Assembly: GCA_041399205.1 (NCBI GenBank)
Contig: JAWKTK010000003.1
Coordinates: 877,800 to 941,799 of the forward strand
From: JAGQOZ01 sp041399205
Lineage (GTDB): Bacteria; Planctomycetota; Planctomycetia; Pirellulales; Pirellulaceae
DNA: 64,000 nucleotides
Direction: 5' to 3'
Below, piece by piece: positions 1 through 9,768 of this stretch (positions are counted from its first letter, which is position 1; the number at the start of each line of letters is the position of its first letter). The translations under genes were made by a program, and so were the position numbers. A model generated the notes under the pieces. That model was not told the origin of the DNA and searched no databases. It saw nothing but the letters and a program-made list of their open reading frames with translations.

Positions 1-364
1 GAGCTACGGCGCCAATTAATTTGTCTTTCGTTCTTAGCGAACGAGTGGTGAATTATAGCTTGCTTTTGACCGTTCGCAAGGCGATGACGGCACATGCCAA
101 GCCAAAAAAATCGGCTCGGTAAAGCGTCTGCTCCCGAGCTCGCGGTGAACTCTACTTCGGATAGATCGAACGCACGATTCCAGAGATTTTGCCCTTCATC
201 GTAGCGGTTGGCTAATCGGCTAAGTCGTGACAACCGAAATATTTGCCATGCTTGGCATTCGGGGTGCGGAAAATGTCAACTCGGCCCCAAAATCCGAGGC
301 AGAATGCGTCTCGACTTTGACCTATGTTTCCTAATAAGTTCGATTCCAACGTAGGGGGTTCAAA
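1..364. other. Left edge, no gene recognised
   Basis: No open frame here has recognisable protein motifs. The longer minus-strand frame running from about 580 down to 212 reads antisense through a convincing small plus-strand gene (365-505) and is taken as spurious. The last part should contain the promoter and leader of that small gene. The end of any upstream gene lies outside the window. Confidence 0.4.
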
Positions 365-505
365 ATGAGTGTCGCCAATCAATTGCTGCGAGATATCTTG
401 CGAGTTGTGAATAATCTGAACACGCAGGAATACGTTGTTTTGGCGCTGTGCGCAATCGTTATTGGGTCGATCTGCCTTCGCGGATTTGGCTCGCGAGCGT
501 ATTAA
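365..505 (+). CDS. Small single-pass membrane protein (46 aa)
   Basis: A 46-codon frame from ATG to TAA. It is preceded by a purine-rich Shine-Dalgarno stretch (AGGGGG, about 353-358) seven bases before the start. The first half is amphipathic and polar (begins MSVANQLLRDILRVVNN). It is followed by one hydrophobic segment of about 17 residues (around YVVLALCAIVIGSICL) and a short tail GFGSRAY. This is the look of a small inner-membrane protein. I do not recognise a named family and assign no function. Support comes from the ribosome binding site, the coherent membrane-segment layout and the absence of a better gene in the interval. Confidence 0.55.
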   Translation: MSVANQLLRDILRVVNNLNTQEYVVLALCAIVIGSICLRGFGSRAY

Positions 506-595
506 GCTCCAAGTTCGGTTCGATCTGAACCCCAATTCTAGCGACTCGGCAAATCCTTGCTGTGGCGGCATCTGGTGCAATGCCCCTAGGTCAAT

Positions 596-1845
596 TTGGT
601 CGAATCTGTTAGCCTACGAAGCTTCATCATCTTGGCCAAAACCGTAGGCGTCGAAGCGAATTCGGTTCGACACAAGCAACCGAAGGAATCGACCTTGTCC
701 ATCGCTTCGAAACCCATCGCAACGAATCCTGAAATTTCCTCTGACAAACGAAAAACTCTACCCACCAAAGCGGAGGTCCTGGCGGCGATTCCGCCGTCTT
801 GCTTCCAGCGGAATTTGATTCGGTCGTCCGCCTATGCGGCTGTGTCCGTGACGCTGACACTGTCCCTTGGAGTGCTGGCCTATCATTTCCTGCCTCGTGA
901 ATGGGCTTATTTGCCGGTTTGGCTGCTGTACGCCATGGTGTGTGGAACGGTCGCTACGGGTTGTTGGGTGATTGCGCATGAATGTGGGCATCGCGCGTTT
1001 TGTGCCAGCAACTTGATTCAGGACGCGGTTGGGTACACGCTACATACGGCTTTGTTGGTCCCGTATTTTTCATGGCAAAGAAGTCACGCTGTCCATCATG
1101 CCAGAACTAATCATTTGGACGAAGGAGAAACGTTCGTACCGGCTAGATCCACGTCGGCCAGCGGGATGCTGTGGCAACGTTGGGAACAATTCATGGGTGA
1201 CGAAGCATTCGCTATTGTCATGATGAGCAAAGTGCTTCACGGTTGGTTGGCCCGCTTACTTGATGACAGCGCCAGCGGCGGTCCTGTGCGGGGAACCACG
1301 AATCATTTTTGGCCGGTGCGGCTGTTTTCTTAGCAGCTTTGTTTCCTGGGAAGTGGCGCAACAAGGTGTGGTGGTCGGACGTTGGCATCGTGGTGATGCT
1401 GGCCGTGTTAGGTTGGTGGGGCGCTTGGTGAAGGCTCTGTTGTGCCGATCTTGGCGTGGCTTATGTTGGTCCATACTTGGTGGTCAATTTCTGGTTGGTG
1501 CTGTACACCTGGCTGCAACACACGGACGTAGATGTTCTCATTTCGCCGGCGAAGAGTGGACGTGGGTGCGAGGAGCGTTCATGACAATCGACCGTCCTAC
1601 GGTCGAATCTTGGACTTTTTACATCATCGAATTGGCAGTACGCATGTGGCGCACCACATTGACGCCAGAATCCCACACTATCACGCCAAACAAGCAACCG
1701 ATGGCTCAAAACAGCGTTTCCCGATTTGTATCTATTTGATCCGACACCGATTCATCGAGCGGTTTTATGAGTGGGCGTGGTCGTGCAATGGGTACACCCG
1801 ACGGAGGATGAAGAAGTACGTGGTTCTAACAACGTCAATTCGTAG
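596..1845 (+). pseudogene. Membrane fatty acid desaturase (delta-12/FAD2-like), multiply frameshifted
   Basis: This is an integral-membrane di-iron fatty acid desaturase that would introduce a double bond into acyl chains. All three histidine boxes can be found, but in different frames: HECGH near 978-992 and HAVHH near 1087-1101 in the starting frame, and HVAHH near 1640-1654 after several frame changes. Between them, segments such as WRNKVWWSD, LVVNFWLVLYTWLQHTD and FAGEEWTWVRGAFMTIDRP match the family order. At least five frame changes and a TGA at 1429-1431 are needed to read the whole protein, which ends at the TAG at 1843-1845. The start (TTG at 596) is uncertain. It is either a decayed gene or a stretch of poor consensus. 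The family call is firm; the state of the gene is not. Confidence 0.75.
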
Positions 1846-1925
1846 GATTCGTTGTCGTCTAGCGAATCAGGAATCAAGCTGCATGTTTTTTCGCAGCAAG
1901 AAGTGTGGCAAAACGGCGAAGCGAA

Positions 1926-3183
1926 CTACGGTTCTTTCCATTCGCCCAAGAGAACTTCGTGTTCTTCGTCTCGGCCGTTACGTTCGATGGCCACGATCAC
2001 TTGTTGCCCCGGCGAATACTTGGAAATCTGTTCGGTAAGATCGGCAAAAGAAAAAAGATGGCAGCATCGGCAAACTTAACGATCATCGCCGATTCTCAGT
2101 CCGGCCTTATCTGCAGCCGAACCAGCGTAAACCATAGAAATGGAACATGGCTGCCGATTGTATGCGTGATGCCCAGCATGGCTCCAGAAGTCAATTTCGA
2201 CCGCCGGCAATTGCTTGACAAGTTGTTGCGATGCGTCGTCCGTGATTTGTGCCGAAACCAGTCGAATCAAACTGGCGATTCGGCGAAGTGTTTTGTGGAA
2301 GCGTCGGAAAACGGCGTGTGTCGAATTTTGCAAATATCGTAGGTCAACTAGGTTTGCCAATAACGCAATACCGTCATCGGTCGTCTTGGCGTGCCGCAAA
2401 ACTAAAGCCTGTAGCTGACGACCTTTGCCGAGCTTGACCAGCCACTGGTCCGTGACTTGTCACCTTCAAACAGCACGCACCATTTGTTGGGATCAACTCC
2501 GACAGCGATGGCGTCAAAACGTTCGTCCACTGAATAAGGTGAATCAATCACCCACTTGAGCTCCTCCAAATCTTCGAGATCGCCTGTCCACTCCGGGCCA
2601 AACGAGATGGTGCGGAACGGCATGACCAGATTCTCGTTGATCCGAATCGTTCGCTGTCCAAATTCGGCTCCCTTTTCTTGGAGAACCTTGATCGCTCGCT
2701 GCTGCTGCAATACTCCCAGTTGTCCCAGCGTCTTGATGGCCACCTGGGAATGCACGTTGTCCGTCTTGCTGGCAATCTGTTTCAACGATTCCAACGCGGC
2801 TTGGCTGGCAGCGTTGTCTTCCGCGTCCATGGCCAGATTGCGAAGGATGTAGATCTGGCGAGTTGCCGTTTCTAGATTGCCGGCTATGACCGCTTTGGTC
2901 ATTTCGAGCCACAGCGGCTGGCCTGCCAGCGAGCCGTTCTGGGTGGCGAAGCGCTGCGTCGAGCGTACGAATCGGAATTTAATTGCCCAATCAATTCGGC
3001 AATCAACGCTGGTTGGTCCGCGACGGCGTCCTGGCCCCATGCGAGCGGTGGATTGGTCACCGTGGCAGCCCAGCCCAGAACGCAGATACCGATGTAAAAC
3101 ATGGTTCGCAGCGCTGGATACCGAAGTGGTAACCATGCAAGGTCTGAGGTTCGAAACGCTACGTTTAGTGGCAAACGGGACAT
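1926..3183 (-). pseudogene. Secreted PDZ-domain protein with leucine-rich/HEAT-like region, frameshifted
   Basis: The minus-strand reading begins at the ATG at 3183 with a long signal peptide (hydrophobic run MFYIGICVLGWAATV, then LAWGQDA). It continues with a helical repeat region (about 2950-2600) and a region resembling leucine-rich repeats (TTDDGIALLANLVDLRYLQ). It ends in a PDZ-like module (GSAADKAGLRIGDD, then FADLTEQISKYSPGQ and VAIERNGRDEEHEVLLGEW) with the stop at 1926-1928. Frame changes occur near 2950, 2470, 2290 and 2075. PDZ modules of this type bind peptide C-termini, and in planctomycetes they are common on exported proteins. I infer a periplasmic or envelope role but cannot name a partner. 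It is convergent with the desaturase and divergent from the methyltransferase. Confidence 0.6.
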
Positions 3184-3313
3184 GAAAAACCAACTCGGCC
3201 TACTGGCAACAAATTACCTGCGTCCTTAAAACTACCTTGTTTTTCTCTATTGTGTCGATTCGCTGCGGTCGTGACCAGACGAATCCGGCAAATCGCAACT
3301 AAGAACGGAAAAG

Positions 3314-4163
3314 ATGGTCTCGTTGGAAGAATATCAACTGCTGGATTTCGGCCAAGGCAGAAAGTTAGAAAAGTTCGGGCCGTATATCTTGGACCGAATC
3401 TCGCCGGCAGCAGACAACTTGGCGCGAACCAATCCCCAGCTCTGGAAAACGGCGTCAGCCATATACCATCGCCGCGACGGTCACGGACGGCAAGTGGTCG
3501 TGGCGCGGCGAATCGGCGGACACTTGGACGTTGGATCTGCAATGTTTTCAAATGTCACTCAAGTGCACGTCGTTTGGACACATTGGCGTTTTTCCCTGAA
3601 CAGATGAAAAACTGGCAATGGATCTTTGATCGCTGTTACAGAGATGAACGGCCGGTTCGAGGTTGAATCTGTTTGCCTATACGGGTGGCAGTACCTTGGC
3701 TGCAGCGGGCCGCTGGTGCCGAAGTGACGCATGTCGATTCTGCCAAGAACGTCGTTCAATGGCCGCGCCAACGCCAACTTGTCCGGCTTGCAAGACGCAC
3801 CGGATCGCTGGATTGTGGAAGACGCCGCCAAGTTTGTGCGGCGAGAAGTCAAACGTGCGGTCGACAGTATGACGCGGTCATTTTGGATCCGCTGTCCTAT
3901 GGACATGGACCTAAGGCGAAGTCTGGAAGGTCAGTCGCCATCTGCCGGAACTGCCGCAGAATTGCGCGACGTTGCTGGCCAATCACGCTCGATCTATTCT
4001 GCTGACCTGTCACAGTCCGGGATTTGGTCCGGCCGAATTGTCCGCCAGCGTGACCGACGCTTTCTTTGGTTCGTGCCAAGCACCTGTTGTCACCAACCGA
4101 CTGACCATTCCGTGTCAGGATGGTCGAAAGCTAGACGCGGGAGTGGTCGTGCGTTGGCCGTAA
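3314..4163 (+). pseudogene. Class I SAM-dependent methyltransferase (RlmI/RlmK-like), frameshifted
   Basis: The pieces, read through several frame changes, give a continuous methyltransferase. They are an N-terminal LDFGQGRKLEKFGPYILDR, then FPEQMKNWQWIFD, motif I LNLFAYTGGSTLAAA (near 3664), motif II-like GAEVTHVDSAKNVVQW, an acidic motif IVEDAAKFVRREVKR, a motif IV-like YDAVILDPLSYGHGPK, and the C-terminal ILLTCHSPGFGPAELSASV ending at 4163. The NLFAYTGG and DPPSYG-type motifs are those of rRNA cytosine or guanine methyltransferases of the RlmI/RlmK type, so an rRNA or other RNA substrate is likely but not proven. DPLSYG instead of the usual DPPSYG may be a sequence error. The start at 3314 is the first ATG of the conserved N-terminus. 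Confidence 0.7.
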
Positions 4164-4180
4164 CATGCAGCAACGGTGAC

Positions 4181-4909
4181 TTAATGCAACATGCGCAAAC
4201 CGACGTAAAATTCGTTGGCGTCGATATCCAACGATACATTGCCGGCCGGTGCATTTCCGTTGAACAAATCCACGTCTGCATTGCCTAGATTCAGATAGCG
4301 ATAACCGACATCCAAGTGCAAGCGGTGCGAACAATGATAGGTCAGGCCCGTGCCCGCTTGATATAGGAATTTGAACATGTCTCGGCCACCATTCACAGCG
4401 CCGCTTTGAACTGCGATGTCGGCCGTCGCCGCACCAACGCCTCCGCCGCCAAACATTGATATTCGCTCCGTCAACGGGACATCAATCCAGACGTTGGTCG
4501 CCAAGCTCCAGACGTCATCGATACGAGCATCGACGATCGGAGCCGAACCGGGTGAGAATTGCCAGTTGGCTTGACTTCGAACTCCGCCTTCCAGTTCGAA
4601 CCGAGTGGCGTAGTGACAATGATTGTGCTCGATGCCGATCGCATTGAGTGACATGAAAGCGTCATCATCGCTGTCAGACGTTTGTGGGATATCGCTATCG
4701 GCTGTCAGGTTGGATGATCCGTACGCGAAAGATTTGTAAACGCGTTTGCCCGAACAGGGATCTGGGAGAAACCGTTGTAGCAGGCTATTGTCTAAATGGT
4801 TCTCCCAGCAGTCCAGCAGAGGTGACAACCCAAACTCTTGTGCCGAACAAGTCGACAAACCACACAACAGCACCACCAACAGAACCGCGTATCGAACGAT
4901 GATTTTCAT
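4181..4909 (-). CDS. Outer-membrane beta-barrel protein (OmpA/OprF-like fold)
   Basis: A 242-residue intact protein. It has a clear Sec signal peptide (VRYAVLLVVLLCGLSTCSA, cleavage near residue 23), then about 70 residues rich in Ser/Asp. The rest is alternating amphipathic beta strands such as ISMFGGGGVGAATADIAV, LYQAGTGLTYHCSHRLHLD and the terminal strand DANEFYVGLRMLH. It lacks a C-terminal peptidoglycan-binding domain. The pattern of strands, Gly-rich hairpins and a final aromatic/hydrophobic strand fits an eight- to ten-stranded porin-like barrel. It is convergent with the preceding methyltransferase, 17 bp away. The specific role is unknown. Confidence 0.65.
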   Translation of the reverse strand: MKIIVRYAVLLVVLLCGLSTCSAQEFGLSPLLDCWENHLDNSLLQRFLPDPCSGKRVYKSFAYGSSNLTADSDIPQTSDSDDDAFMSLNAIGIEHNHCHYATRFELEGGVRSQANWQFSPGSAPIVDARIDDVWSLATNVWIDVPLTERISMFGGGGVGAATADIAVQSGAVNGGRDMFKFLYQAGTGLTYHCSHRLHLDVGYRYLNLGNADVDLFNGNAPAGNVSLDIDANEFYVGLRMLH

Positions 4910-5066
4910 AGGACGGTCAATCTTCCGTGTTGAACCGTAGTCGACATTGCGCCGACAACCAACTGTAACGACAGACTTAGAATGCCCTGTTTTATCGAAT
5001 CATCCGGTTGGCAGATTCCGATGTTTCTGTGTTGCAGTGTACGACAAGGATAACCGACACAGATTC

Positions 5067-6089
5067 TCAGTCATCCAACCAATCTTGATTCGCACCTAGG
5101 AGTCGTTTCTTAGCCAAACGAAAAGGTCGTTGGATTCGCTTGGTGAATTTGGGCGTGGGCGTCTCTGGGACAAAGACCAACGGTGGCGATGTTTTTCGAT
5201 TTTGCATCTTTTTCTGCGCCCGCAAGTGTGCTCGACGAATCACCGCAAAACCGATCAAACCGGCAAAGGCCATCGCCAGCGTGGAAGGTTCGGTCACCGG
5301 AATGACCACGCCACTACCAGTCACTTGATAGGCGGTGGGCGGAATCAGTTGCCCATTCACCGACACACTGGAAAAATTGCCCGCGATATTGCCCGCCACC
5401 TGAAACAATTCGACGTCGCTCCCGCCCGTCCATTGCGTAGCATCAATGTTCAGCAAGACGTTTCCCTGCAGCAGCAAGTCGTCCGATACAGAAATGGTCG
5501 GAGCACTATTGCCGATCAATTCGACGTTGATGTTGGTGGTTGAACCAAACGTGGCACGCAAGTCGTCCCGGACAATGACGGTCGAATTACCGGCCACTTC
5601 CAAGGTCGCTCCGTCCAACATGATCAGGTCGTCGGCCAGATCCAACAATCCGCCCGTAATGCGATATGTGCCGAACGAATCGACCACCAAATCCGCGTTG
5701 TTGCCAACTCCCAAAACGGTCCCGCCGGACTGGTTGACCGTACCTGGCGAATTCCAACCAACCCACAGCCAACGATTGTTGGCGTGGCCAAACGTAAGGT
5801 CGCCGCCAAGGACATTCAGCGTCCCACCGTCTCGAATATCCACGTAGCTGGCCACCGCACCCGACAGACTAACTTCCGCCGTGTGATTGAGCAGGATTTC
5901 CACAAAATCGGCGGTGGTTGGCAACGCGTCTCCAAGCCAGTTTGCCGGCGTGGCCCAGTCACTATCGATGCCGCCATCGTCAAATGAAATCGTGGCGGCT
6001 TGCACGCCATTGCCCAGACCCAAACTGATGACCATCGTCCACAATAGAATTCGATATCGCATGGTTCGCACTGATTTCCAGATTTGCAT
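5067..6089 (-). CDS. Secreted PEP-CTERM protein with unusual C-terminal tail
   Basis: A 340-residue exported protein. A second ATG at 6062 (MRYRILLWTMVIS...) gives a tidier signal peptide ending near VQAA. The middle is a run of Gly/Asn/Thr-rich beta segments of the autotransporter-adhesin or pectin-lyase-like type (GGTLNVLGGDLTFG, GGLLDLADDLIMLDGATLEV). The sorting signal VTEPSTLAMAFAGLIGF followed by VIRRAHLRAQ is a PEP-CTERM motif, which in this system is normally the extreme C-terminus and is cut by exosortase. Here about 50 further, strongly basic residues follow. This could be a genuine extension or a lost stop. Function is probably surface or extracellular; the ligand is unknown. Confidence 0.65.
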   Translation of the reverse strand: MQIWKSVRTMRYRILLWTMVISLGLGNGVQAATISFDDGGIDSDWATPANWLGDALPTTADFVEILLNHTAEVSLSGAVASYVDIRDGGTLNVLGGDLTFGHANNRWLWVGWNSPGTVNQSGGTVLGVGNNADLVVDSFGTYRITGGLLDLADDLIMLDGATLEVAGNSTVIVRDDLRATFGSTTNINVELIGNSAPTISVSDDLLLQGNVLLNIDATQWTGGSDVELFQVAGNIAGNFSSVSVNGQLIPPTAYQVTGSGVVIPVTEPSTLAMAFAGLIGFAVIRRAHLRAQKKMQNRKTSPPLVFVPETPTPKFTKRIQRPFRLAKKRLLGANQDWLDD

Positions 6090-6279
6090 AGCCAGGATGT
6101 CCGAAGCAACGGTTCGGAAATCCAGTTTGTGAAAAACTATGCAAAGCTAGGTCACTGCGTAGAAACCGCAACACAGATGTGGCCTTCAAGCCACACGTGA
6201 CGGTCTGCTGGTGTGGATTATTTCGCGTGAAGTGATTGTGCGGGCAGCAGGTCTGGCCCATCAGGGGTGACGCGTCGTT

Positions 6280-9200
6280 TTATTCCAACCACGCGGCAAA
6301 CGATTCGGCGTTTTTCTGGCCATCCAACACCAAAATCAATTCGTGCGTGCCGGACGGAACTGGGATTGGTGAATTCGCATCTACCATCTTGCCGTCCAGC
6401 CACGCGCTGACCACATGCTGCGCATCGATTCGCAGTGACTTGCCGCCGGCTGCTTCGAAGCGACTTCGCAACGTCTTTTTGGGCGAACCGGCGAACAGCA
6501 CGTCATGCACGTTTGCCAACGGAATCCGTCCATTGACCAGCGAAAAACGGTCTTGCCATAACAGCTTGTCCGAATTTTCCGCAATTGCTTGAGCGCCACC
6601 AGATTGAGCGACCTGCATGGTGTCATGGTGATTGAGCATGAACTGCCAATTTCGCAAATAAGCGGTGGTACTTAACGAATACGTCGGATCCTTGCCCAGG
6701 CTGGAAAGGAAACGTACCAAGTGGATCAGTTCTGTTCGAGTCAATTCGTCCGCCAGTCCCTTGGGCATGAGGCTGCCGCCATCTTCTGTTTCATCAATCG
6801 AACTGAGCGGTATCTGGACTTCTTGATTTTCGGCGTTTCGCAAAATCAAATCGGTTGGGGTTTCTCGAACCTTAATTCCGGATATTACTTTGCCACTGTT
6901 GTCGACCACCACCAGCGAATGATAGTTTTCTTTGATCTTGGCGTTGGGATCCAGCAACGATTCCAACAGGTAATCGGTCTGAGCACTTCCGCCTATGCTA
7001 CCCAGTTCGGGCCCCACTTGGCCGCCGGCACTGCCAATGGCATGACACTTAAAGCACTGCAGGTTTTCTCGGCGAAAGATCTGTTCGCCCGCGGCGGCAT
7101 CGCCATTTTCTGTGATTTCGGCTAGCAATTGCGATTTTTCCTCGGCCGTCAGATTCCAGCCAGCTGCTTCGTCTAAACCACCTGCCAATCGAAATGCCGC
7201 GGTCAGTTCCGGCGATTGTTGGCCCGAACTGCCAATGGTTCGCAGTGCCAATTTAGCGACATCCGCAGCGACCTGCTGGGACGTTAGCGCTGCAGCGAAT
7301 TCGCTGGTTGCTTCTCGATTGGCCAAGATCGCTCGAACCAATTCCGCCGGATCTTCGCCACCGGTCAACTGTGACAACAATTGGACACCGGTCGCGACGC
7401 CCGCCGCACGATTCGATTCAACGAGTCGCGCGGCTGCGAAGATTTGCAGCGTCGAATGATCCGAATTTTCTGCGGTTGTTTGGAGCGTTTTACTGCCCAG
7501 TTGATTTGGCAAGCGACTTAGACCATCCAGAGCGGCCATTTGCAGCGACGCAGGATAATCCGCGTTTTGCACGACGTTTTGCAATTGGTTCAATGCGTTG
7601 GGTGCATTCCATTGGCCTAACGCCTTGAGCGCGGCAGCGGCTAGTCGACCTTCGTCTGGCTTGACGAGCGATTCCAGTTCTTGCAGCTTGCCAGCAGTGC
7701 CTGCGGGGATCAATTTTTTCTGCCCCGAAGCTGCCGTCAACGCTTCCAGTAGGTCGGCACGAGCGGCGGATGGCAACGGGCCATCAATGCATTCGATCAA
7801 GACGGACATCAATTCTTGCGGCTGGACTGACGTCGTCGCGACGGTTCGCAAAATGTTGGCTCGCGCGACTTCCGGGAAATTGTTCTGCTGCAACAGTGAC
7901 AACAGCATGGCAGACACGTCGGGCGTTTCAATCGCTTGCAACGCAAACGTCAGATGATGGGCGTTGCCACCAAAGTCAATTTCGCCATTCTTGAGTGCCG
8001 GCAGCCAATGGTCTTGGGTGTCTCGAGCGGTCAGCCACAAGGCAAAATCCAAGTAGCGATCCACTGGCCAATCCAACGCCGCCATCGCCAATTCGCACGC
8101 TTCCGGCGAATCCGACAACGCTAACGCTCGGACAGCCTCCAAACGAACTCGCGCAAACGGATCTTGCGCCAACTTGGCAAGCCAATCTAGCGAATTCGGC
8201 ACGTCCCACTGCCAATGCGAAAGGACGCGGACCGCCGCCGCTTTGACATGCGGTTCATCTGCCGCCAGCAATTTTTCCAGCAGCGGAAGATTCAATTGGT
8301 CCAGAGATTGACACATCCACAGTGCTTCCAGTTGCCAGCGTTCGAATTCCGAATGATCGGCCGGCAAGCCTTTCAGCCAAGCGTTCAAGGCTGGCAGAAC
8401 TTCAGCAGCGCCTTTGTCTTGTAGGACGATGCGAGCTTGTTGTTTTCGCCACGGTTCGGGCGAAGCGAGCAACTGCACCAGTTCTGAAGTGGACATTGTT
8501 TCCAAGTTCAGGACGGGAATCAGATCGCGGTTCTTAGCGGTAATGCGCCAGATGCGGCCATGGACGTGATCGCGTCGTTCGTCTCGAAAATCGACTTCGC
8601 CATGTTGGATGATGGGGTTGTACCAATCCGCGATATAGATGGCGCCGTCCGGTCCCATTTTCACATCAATCGGCCGAAACGCCACGTGATCGCTCTTGAT
8701 CAATTCGCCCAGTTCTTGCGAATTCGGCACACCGTTTTCCCACCCCAGTTGATACCGACACACTCGATGAGCTCGAAAGTCGTTCGCAATCACGTTTCCT
8801 CGCCAATCCTCTGGCAAATGCGTCCCGTCAATGAATTCCACGCTGCACAATTTGGGCTTGCCCGTATTCATGCCGGCGACAGTCCGTTTTGCTCCAGGCG
8901 AAGTGACACCCACATAGCCGGGAAATAGATAGTGAATTCCTTCGCCGAATGCGCCGTCGGTTTGGAACGAAGTACCGAAGTTGTCCCAGGTGTGTCCCCA
9001 AGGATTGACGCCGCCCAACGTAAATGTTTCCAATTCCAACGAGTGTGGTCGAAATCGCCACACGCCCGCTCCATTCATGCGACGCACACCGTACGGCGTT
9101 TCAATGTGGCTGTGAATGTAGATGGATTGGTTCATGTACATGGCGCCGTCTGGACCCCAACGCAGCGTGTGTAGAATATGGTGCGTGTCTTCCGTGCCGA

Positions 9201-9669
9201 ACCCCGACAAAACGACTTGTTCTTTGTCCGCCACGCCATCACCGTCTGTATCGGCAAAGTGCACCAGTTCCGTACTATTCGCCACATAACAACCGCCGTC
9301 GCCGGGCAGCACGCCAGTGGGAATCAACAGGCCATCCGCAAACACGGTTGTCTTTTCCGCGGTGCCGTCATGGTCAGTGTCTTCCACTACAATGATCTTG
9401 TCGGTAGCCGCTTGGCCCGGTTTGATCTGCGGGTAGACTTCGCTGGAAGCAATCCAAAGTCGGCCTTGTGCGTCAAAGTTGATTTGAATCGGCTTGGCCA
9501 ATAGTGGATCGGCAGCGTACAGATTGACTTCAAACCCTTCGGGCACCTGAAAGGTAGCTCGTTCCAATTCGGGATCGGGATCCGGAATGTCTTTTAAATT
9601 ACGCTGAGCAAGACTGGGGTTGGCAATTGAAAATAGTACGGCGAACAGGACACAGAAACGGAATCTCAT
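6280..9669 (-). CDS. PVC-type membrane-bound dehydrogenase with HEAT repeats and cytochrome c domain
   Basis: About 1,129 residues from the ATG at 9669, which begins a good signal peptide (MRFRFCVLFAVLFSIANPSLAQ); upstream in-frame residues are ignored. Order of domains: an N-terminal beta-propeller-like membrane-bound dehydrogenase domain (ATFQVPEGFEVNLYAADPLL, DTDGDGVADKEQVV, GPDGAIYIADWYNP), a long central region of HEAT-like helical repeats, and a C-terminal c-type haem domain with CFKCH (about 7045-7059) and ENYHSLVVVDNSGKVISG. The extreme C-terminus is a small beta domain. This is the planctomycete/verrucomicrobial family annotated as a PVC-type haem-binding CxxCH protein. It is thought to oxidise sugars or similar substrates in the periplasm and pass electrons to the haem. 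No frameshift seen. Confidence 0.88.
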   Translation of the reverse strand: MRFRFCVLFAVLFSIANPSLAQRNLKDIPDPDPELERATFQVPEGFEVNLYAADPLLAKPIQINFDAQGRLWIASSEVYPQIKPGQAATDKIIVVEDTDHDGTAEKTTVFADGLLIPTGVLPGDGGCYVANSTELVHFADTDGDGVADKEQVVLSGFGTEDTHHILHTLRWGPDGAMYMNQSIYIHSHIETPYGVRRMNGAGVWRFRPHSLELETFTLGGVNPWGHTWDNFGTSFQTDGAFGEGIHYLFPGYVGVTSPGAKRTVAGMNTGKPKLCSVEFIDGTHLPEDWRGNVIANDFRAHRVCRYQLGWENGVPNSQELGELIKSDHVAFRPIDVKMGPDGAIYIADWYNPIIQHGEVDFRDERRDHVHGRIWRITAKNRDLIPVLNLETMSTSELVQLLASPEPWRKQQARIVLQDKGAAEVLPALNAWLKGLPADHSEFERWQLEALWMCQSLDQLNLPLLEKLLAADEPHVKAAAVRVLSHWQWDVPNSLDWLAKLAQDPFARVRLEAVRALALSDSPEACELAMAALDWPVDRYLDFALWLTARDTQDHWLPALKNGEIDFGGNAHHLTFALQAIETPDVSAMLLSLLQQNNFPEVARANILRTVATTSVQPQELMSVLIECIDGPLPSAARADLLEALTAASGQKKLIPAGTAGKLQELESLVKPDEGRLAAAALKALGQWNAPNALNQLQNVVQNADYPASLQMAALDGLSRLPNQLGSKTLQTTAENSDHSTLQIFAAARLVESNRAAGVATGVQLLSQLTGGEDPAELVRAILANREATSEFAAALTSQQVAADVAKLALRTIGSSGQQSPELTAAFRLAGGLDEAAGWNLTAEEKSQLLAEITENGDAAAGEQIFRRENLQCFKCHAIGSAGGQVGPELGSIGGSAQTDYLLESLLDPNAKIKENYHSLVVVDNSGKVISGIKVRETPTDLILRNAENQEVQIPLSSIDETEDGGSLMPKGLADELTRTELIHLVRFLSSLGKDPTYSLSTTAYLRNWQFMLNHHDTMQVAQSGGAQAIAENSDKLLWQDRFSLVNGRIPLANVHDVLFAGSPKKTLRSRFEAAGGKSLRIDAQHVVSAWLDGKMVDANSPIPVPSGTHELILVLDGQKNAESFAAWLE

Positions 9670-9768
9670 AGGATATCTTTCAAGCCAATATTTGGGTGGG
9701 CGAATGATGCTAGTCAAACGTGATGCCGTCAACCAACGGCGATGGCACTCGGGCGTTATGGGATCGAA

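Noticed and set aside
1429..1431. In-frame TGA in the desaturase as another selenocysteine codon
   Set aside because: No stable hairpin follows within 40 nt, the position falls in a membrane helix, and the gene has several other frame breaks.
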